The notes under the pieces: model-generated
The model's database searches: none
Seen by the model: only the letters and a program-made list of their open reading frames with translations
Told to the model about the DNA's origin: nothing
Assembly (NCBI RefSeq): GCF_000761445.1
Contig: NZ_KN196470.1
Span: forward strand, 1,720,823 to 1,784,822
DNA: 64,000 nucleotides
Direction: 5' to 3'
From: Oleiagrimonas soli
GTDB taxonomy: Bacteria > Pseudomonadota > Gammaproteobacteria > Xanthomonadales > Rhodanobacteraceae
Program-made: the position numbers and the translations under genes
Part shown: positions 59,728 through 64,000 of the stretch, in pieces
Layout of the letters: each line of letters opens with the position of its first letter
Position numbering within the stretch: position 1 is the first letter of the stretch

Positions 59728-60762
59728 ATGATGGATCTGCATCTGCTCGCCCTGGCGACCGTATCCGTGCTGGTGGCGATGCTGGCGTCCATGCTGGCGA
59801 CTGGCTTCATGGTCGACTACGCACGCCGCCGCGGCATGCTCGATCACCCCGGACAGCGTCGTTCGCACACGATGCCGACGCCGCGCGGCGGCGGACTGGG
59901 ACTGACCATGGGCGCCGCGCTCGGCATGGCGCCTGTGCTGGTGTTCACGCAGCCTGCGCTGTTGACGGTCGTCTTCCTGGCGGCGCTGTTTCTGGTCGCG
60001 CTGATCGGCTGGATGGACGATCACCGGGACTTGCCGGCATGGCCGCGGCTGGCCATCCACCTGGTGGCCGCTCTTTTGTTCTGCGTGCCGTTGATCCTGA
60101 TGACAGGATGGTTGCTTTGGTGGCTGGCGCCGCTGGTGCTGGCGGCGGCCTGGAGCATCAACCTGCACAACTTCATGGACGGCAGCGACGGCATGCTAGG
60201 CGTGCAGCTGGTGTTCGTGGGGCTGCTGTCGGCCGGCTTGTGCACGCTGCAGGGCTGGCCCGATCTGGCCATGCTCAACCTCGGCCTGTCGGCGGCAGCC
60301 ACCGGATTTCTCGCCTTCAATCTTCCGCCGGCGCGCATCTTCATGGGCGATGTCGGCAGCGGAAGCGCCGGCTTGCTGGTGTTCATGCTCGCCGCGTTAT
60401 GGTGCCGTGAAGACATCGCCGCACTATGGCCGATCCTGATCGTGCACGCCGTTTTCATGACCGATGCCGGCATGACGCTGGCCGCCCGCATGCTTCGCGG
60501 GAAGCGTTGGTACACTGCACATCGCGAGCATCTGTACCAATGGCTGGTGCGCAGCGGATTTTCCCACGGACGAACCGGATGGCTCTATCTGATATACAAC
60601 CTGGCAATCGTTGCCCCGCTGGCTTGGCTGGCGGCGCGCGAGCCGTCGATCGGCTTGTGGCTCTGCGTCGCAGCCTATGCGCTGACCATGATCGTCTGGT
60701 GGTCGGCACGCCGTTTCTGTCTGCGCCGCGTGGCAAGGAGAGCGTCTCGTGCACCCGCGTAG
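59728..60762 (+). CDS. Undecaprenyl-phosphate sugar-1-phosphate transferase, MraY/WecA type
   Basis: A 344-residue protein with about 10-11 membrane helices that should start an O-antigen or other glycan by moving a sugar-1-phosphate onto undecaprenyl phosphate. Family motifs are GWMDDHRDLPAWPRL, NFMDGSDGMLG, FMGDVGSGSAG and the loop YTAHREHLYQ. It is closest to the WbpL/WecA branch, not MraY. Two start ATGs (59728, 59731) are tandem; the second is better spaced from GAGG. It overlaps the next gene by 14 bases. The sugar specificity (GlcNAc or a derivative) is not determined. Confidence 0.9.
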   Translation: MMDLHLLALATVSVLVAMLASMLATGFMVDYARRRGMLDHPGQRRSHTMPTPRGGGLGLTMGAALGMAPVLVFTQPALLTVVFLAALFLVALIGWMDDHRDLPAWPRLAIHLVAALLFCVPLILMTGWLLWWLAPLVLAAAWSINLHNFMDGSDGMLGVQLVFVGLLSAGLCTLQGWPDLAMLNLGLSAAATGFLAFNLPPARIFMGDVGSGSAGLLVFMLAALWCREDIAALWPILIVHAVFMTDAGMTLAARMLRGKRWYTAHREHLYQWLVRSGFSHGRTGWLYLIYNLAIVAPLAWLAAREPSIGLWLCVAAYALTMIVWWSARRFCLRRVARRASRAPA

Positions 60763-62653
60763 TCTGATCGGCGTGATTCACCCCCGGCTGGCCGTGGTGC
60801 TGCACGACCTGGTCATGGTCGCGCTGGCCTGGTGGCTGGCCAAGGCACTTCGCTACGTGCTGGTGCACACCACCGGGCATGCGGACTTCCTGCCGCTGGA
60901 ATTCCCGCTCGTGCTGGTCGTGCAGGGCGGCGTCTTCGCCTGGACCGGGCTGTACAAGGGGCTGTGGCGTTTCGCCAGTCTGCCGGATCTCTGGAACATC
61001 GCGCGCGCGGCGGTCGTCGGCACCCTTGGCATCGGCCTGATGCTGTTCCTCTACAACCGTCTTGCCGGTGTGCCGCGTTCGGTCTTCGTGCTGTACCCGA
61101 TCACGCTGTCGGTGCTGCTGGGCGGCCCGCGTCTGACCTATCGATTCTGGAAGGACAGTCGACTGGACTTGTTCGCGAACCGGCAGAGTCAACGTGTGTT
61201 GATCATCGGCGCCGGTCGCGCCGGCGAGACGCTGGCGCGCGATCTGCGCCGGGACAGCCGCTATCAACTGGTCGGTTTCGTCGACGACGACGCTTCGCTG
61301 CGCGGCGCGCGCGTGCACGGGGTGCCCGTGCTGGGTCGCATCGAACAGCTGCCGGCGCTGGCCGGAGAAGTGGCCGCCGAGATGCTGCTGATCGCGCAGC
61401 CGGGCGCGAGCACGGCGCAGATGCGGCGCGTGGTCGAGCTGTGTCAGGCCAGCGGCGTGCCGTTCCGCACGGTGCCGCGTCTGGACGATGTGGTCGCCGG
61501 TCGCGCACAGTTCAATCAGATCAAGGACGTCGCGATCGAGGATCTGCTGGGCCGCGACAGCGTGCAGCTGGACTGGACCGCGATCCGCACCAGCATCAGC
61601 GGGCACGCCGTGCTGGTCACCGGCGGCGGCGGTTCGATCGGTTCCGAACTGTGCCGTCAGGTCGCCCGTCTGGGCGCCGGCGAACTGGTGATCGTGGAGA
61701 GCTGCGAATACAACCTGTATCGCATCGAGCGTGAACTCAGCGCGCAGTATCCCGAGCTGGTGCTGCATGCGCTGCTGGTGGATGCCGGCGACCGCCCGGT
61801 CGTCAACGCGCTGTTCGAGAAGCACCGCCCGAAAATCGTGTTCCACGCAGCCGCCTACAAGCATGTGCCGCTGCTGCAGCGGCAGGTGCGCGAAGCGGTG
61901 CGCAACAACGTGCTGACCACGCGCGTGGTGGCCGAGGCAGCGGATCGCTGCGGCGTCGATCATTTCGTGCTGATCTCGACCGACAAGGCCGTCAATCCGA
62001 CCAGCGTGATGGGGGCGTGCAAGCGCGTGGCGGAAATTTTCTGCCAGAACTTTTCGCGCAAGTCCCGGCGCACGCATTTCGTCACCGTGCGCTTCGGCAA
62101 CGTGCTCGACTCGGCCGGATCGGTCGTGCCGCTGTTCCGCGAGCAGATCGCCAAGGAAGGGCCGGTCACGGTCACGCACCCGGAGATTTCGCGCTACTTC
62201 ATGACCATTCCGGAAGCCTGCCAGCTGATCCTGCAGGCCTCGGCGCTGGGGCAGGGCGGCGAAATCTTCGCGCTCGACATGGGCGAGCCGATCCGCATCC
62301 GCGATCTGGCCGAGCAGATGATCCGCCTGGCCGGCAAGCAGCCGGGCGTGGACATTCCCATCGTCTTCACCGGACTGCGTCCCGGCGAGAAACTGTTCGA
62401 GGAGTTGTTTCACGCGCGCGAGGAATACAGCGCGACCACGCACGCCAAGATCTTCCTGGCGCGTTCGCGCGAGGTCGCGTGGGAGCTGCTCGGCGCGCAG
62501 CTGGATCAGCTCGAACAATCCGTGGCGCAGTGCGACGAGACCGCAATGCAGGAACAGATCTCGCGCCTGCTGCCGGAATTCCGCTGGAACGAGTCGCCGT
62601 CGTCCGACAACGTCGTGCCGTTGCACCCCACCGAACATGAAGGAGCCGCATGA
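60749..62653 (+). CDS. Membrane NDP-sugar 4,6-dehydratase, WbpM/PglF type
   Basis: A 634-residue protein: four N-terminal membrane helices (about 15-115), a first Rossmann-like region (about 140-250, RVLIIGAGRAGETLARDL) and the catalytic short-chain dehydrogenase domain (about 280-580, VLVTGGGGSIGSELCRQV, STDKAVNPTSVMGACKRVAE). The Tyr of the usual YxxxK is replaced by Met (MGACK), as in WbpM and PglF. It makes a UDP-4-keto-6-deoxy-HexNAc for surface glycans. The GTG start at 60749 follows AAGGAG. It probably supplies the sugar attached by the preceding transferase. Confidence 0.93.
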   Translation: MHPRSLIGVIHPRLAVVLHDLVMVALAWWLAKALRYVLVHTTGHADFLPLEFPLVLVVQGGVFAWTGLYKGLWRFASLPDLWNIARAAVVGTLGIGLMLFLYNRLAGVPRSVFVLYPITLSVLLGGPRLTYRFWKDSRLDLFANRQSQRVLIIGAGRAGETLARDLRRDSRYQLVGFVDDDASLRGARVHGVPVLGRIEQLPALAGEVAAEMLLIAQPGASTAQMRRVVELCQASGVPFRTVPRLDDVVAGRAQFNQIKDVAIEDLLGRDSVQLDWTAIRTSISGHAVLVTGGGGSIGSELCRQVARLGAGELVIVESCEYNLYRIERELSAQYPELVLHALLVDAGDRPVVNALFEKHRPKIVFHAAAYKHVPLLQRQVREAVRNNVLTTRVVAEAADRCGVDHFVLISTDKAVNPTSVMGACKRVAEIFCQNFSRKSRRTHFVTVRFGNVLDSAGSVVPLFREQIAKEGPVTVTHPEISRYFMTIPEACQLILQASALGQGGEIFALDMGEPIRIRDLAEQMIRLAGKQPGVDIPIVFTGLRPGEKLFEELFHAREEYSATTHAKIFLARSREVAWELLGAQLDQLEQSVAQCDETAMQEQISRLLPEFRWNESPSSDNVVPLHPTEHEGAA

Positions 62654-63525
62654 GCAAGCGTTTGCGCAAAGTCGTCTTTCCCGTCGCCGGTCTGGGTACG
62701 CGCTTTCTCCCCGCGACCAAGGTCGTGGCCAAGGAGATGCTGCCGGTGCTGGACCGTCCGCTGATCCAGTACGCCGTCGACGAGGCGGTCGAGGCCGGCG
62801 CCGACACGCTGATCTTCGTCACCAACCGCTACAAGCACGCCATCGCCGACTACTTCGACAAGGCCTACGAGCTGGAGGCCAAGCTGGCGGAGAAGGGCAA
62901 GGAGACGCTGCTGGCGCAGGTGCGCAGCACGCTGCCTTCGCATGTGCGCGCGATCTTCGTGACGCAGCCGGAAGCGCTCGGTCTGGGTCACGCGGTGCTC
63001 TGCGCCAAGCCGGTCGTCGGCGACGAGCCGTTCGGCGTCATGCTTCCGGACGACCTAATCCTCAACGAAGAAGGCGCGGGCGCGCTCGGACAGATGGCCG
63101 AGGCCGCACTGACGCACGACGCCGGCGTGATCGCGGTGGAGGAAGTGCCGCACGATCAGACGCACAAGTACGGCATCGTCGCGACCGGCGACGAGATCGA
63201 CGCGCATGCGTCGAAGATTCGTCACATGGTCGAGAAACCGAAGCCTGAGGAAGCGCCCAGCAATCTCGGCGTGGTCGGCCGCTACGTGCTGCCCGGCCGC
63301 ATCTTCGCGTTGCTGGAAAAGACCCGGCCCGGCAGCGGCGGCGAGATCCAGCTGACCGACGCTATCGAGGCGCTGTTGCAGGAGCAGAGTGTCCTGGCCT
63401 ACCGGTTCGCGGGACAACGCTTCGACTGCGGCAACAAGCGGGGTCTGGTTCGCGCCACGATGCATCTGGCGCTGCGCGATCCCGAGCTCGCGCCTGCGGT
63501 CCACGAAGCGTTTGCCGCTCGCTGA
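62650..63525 (+). CDS. galU: UTP-glucose-1-phosphate uridylyltransferase
   Basis: A 291-residue nucleotidyltransferase that makes UDP-glucose. The activation motif is FPVAGLGTRFLPATK, with KEMLPVLDRPLIQYAVDEAVEAG after it; VEKPKPEEAPSNLGVVGRYVL is typical of GalU. UDP-glucose feeds lipopolysaccharide core and exopolysaccharide. The ATG overlaps the dehydratase stop by four bases, completing a tightly packed cell-surface unit. A CGTCGC/GCGACG hairpin (63531-63545) follows. Confidence 0.96.
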   Translation: MSKRLRKVVFPVAGLGTRFLPATKVVAKEMLPVLDRPLIQYAVDEAVEAGADTLIFVTNRYKHAIADYFDKAYELEAKLAEKGKETLLAQVRSTLPSHVRAIFVTQPEALGLGHAVLCAKPVVGDEPFGVMLPDDLILNEEGAGALGQMAEAALTHDAGVIAVEEVPHDQTHKYGIVATGDEIDAHASKIRHMVEKPKPEEAPSNLGVVGRYVLPGRIFALLEKTRPGSGGEIQLTDAIEALLQEQSVLAYRFAGQRFDCGNKRGLVRATMHLALRDPELAPAVHEAFAAR

Positions 63526-63585
63526 GCGTTCGTCGCGCGGCGACGCGCCATGCGGTCGAACGGTATCCGCGCGAGGCATGCCGAC

Positions 63586-64000
63586 ATGAGTGAAGACGCA
63601 AGCCTGTCCTACTACCGCGCCACGACGGCGAACGCTCCTCCGCGTGCGCCACTGCGCGGCCGGCGAAGCGCGCGCGTGGTCATCATCGGCGGCGGCTTCG
63701 CTGGACTCAATACGGCGCTGGGCCTGGCCGAACGCGGCGTGCAGGATGTGTGTCTGCTGGAAGCCGAGCGCATCGGCTTCGGCGCCTCCGGTCGCAACGG
63801 CGGCTTCGTGTTCGCCGGTTACTCGCTCGGCGAACGCAGTCTGCTCGACCAGCTCGGCGCCGATGCCGCGAAGACGCTCTTCCTGCGCACGGTCGATGCC
63901 GTGCGGCGCATCCGACGACGCATTTCCGTCTACGACATCGACTGCGACGTCACCGATGCCGGCGTGCTGTGGGCGAACTGGTTCAGCGATCCCGGCGTGC
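63586..64000 (+). CDS. FAD-dependent oxidoreductase, 5' part
   Basis: The N-terminal 138 residues of a DAO-type flavoenzyme that runs off the window. The FAD dinucleotide motif VVIIGGGFAGLNTALGLAERG begins near residue 27 and is followed by ERIGFGASGRNGGFVF, the pattern of the amine/glycine oxidase group that includes gamma-glutamylputrescine oxidase. The substrate cannot be told from this part. GCGAGG precedes the ATG at 63586; an in-frame ATG at 63550 is an alternative. Confidence 0.85.
   Translation, partial: MSEDASLSYYRATTANAPPRAPLRGRRSARVVIIGGGFAGLNTALGLAERGVQDVCLLEAERIGFGASGRNGGFVFAGYSLGERSLLDQLGADAAKTLFLRTVDAVRRIRRRISVYDIDCDVTDAGVLWANWFSDPGV

Overview
The window is a contiguous piece of chromosome from a GC-rich gammaproteobacterium. 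The best match is the order Xanthomonadales (Lysobacterales), probably a Rhodanobacteraceae-type genus; I cannot name the genus. This rests on gene order and protein details: nuoMN, initiator tRNA, rimP-nusA-infB-rbfA-truB-rpsO-pnp, mtnA next to gyrA, ratAB beside divergent bamE/fur, a Fur protein without the usual CxxC zinc motif, and a YtrA-type ABC operon. Almost everything is housekeeping DNA with uniform base composition. There is no prophage, insertion sequence, CRISPR array or rRNA operon.

Layout. 1-1888: the end of the complex I operon (nuoM, nuoN). 1939-11203: an initiator tRNA with its own promoter, then the translation/transcription/RNA decay cluster rimP to pnp, closed by a strong terminator and rich in intercistronic hairpins. 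11281-15557: mtnA, a coupled gtrA-like membrane gene, and gyrA. 15589-17734: a peroxiredoxin, and an hsp20 gene with a near-consensus sigma-32 promoter followed by a DnaJ-like co-chaperone. 17763-28827 is mostly on the minus strand: pilH, an acuI-type reductase, the 2-oxoglutarate dehydrogenase operon sucA-sucB-lpdA, an acetyltransferase fusion coupled to the ribosomal oxygenase roxA, and purB.

28998-32188: a compact three-gene set (circularly permuted ATP-grasp, alpha-E protein, Anbu proteasome-like peptidase). This is the least understood system in the window. fumC follows. 33750-36996: a five-gene minus-strand operon (membrane/secreted peptide, YtrA-type GntR repressor, ABC ATPase, ABC permease, DUF2884-like lipoprotein) with a 24-bp palindromic operator lying on its promoter. 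37203-41558: rcnB-like protein, an unknown lipoprotein, tmRNA and SmpB side by side, ratA/ratB, bamE and fur. 41559-41919 holds no protein gene but has a strong minus-strand terminator that suggests a small RNA. 41920-44639: a divergent two-component system and a SpoIIAA-like protein.

44718-58241: prfB with its programmed frameshift, a secreted protein, lysS, an orphan protein, yciI, bolA, smc-zipA, an acyl-CoA-binding protein, cmk-rpsA-ihfB. 58300-63525: lapA-lapB (control of lipopolysaccharide synthesis), then a glycolipid-initiating transferase, a WbpM-type dehydratase and galU. These last five genes overlap or nearly touch, so lipopolysaccharide control and sugar-nucleotide supply are probably co-transcribed. 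The window ends inside a FAD-dependent oxidoreductase gene.
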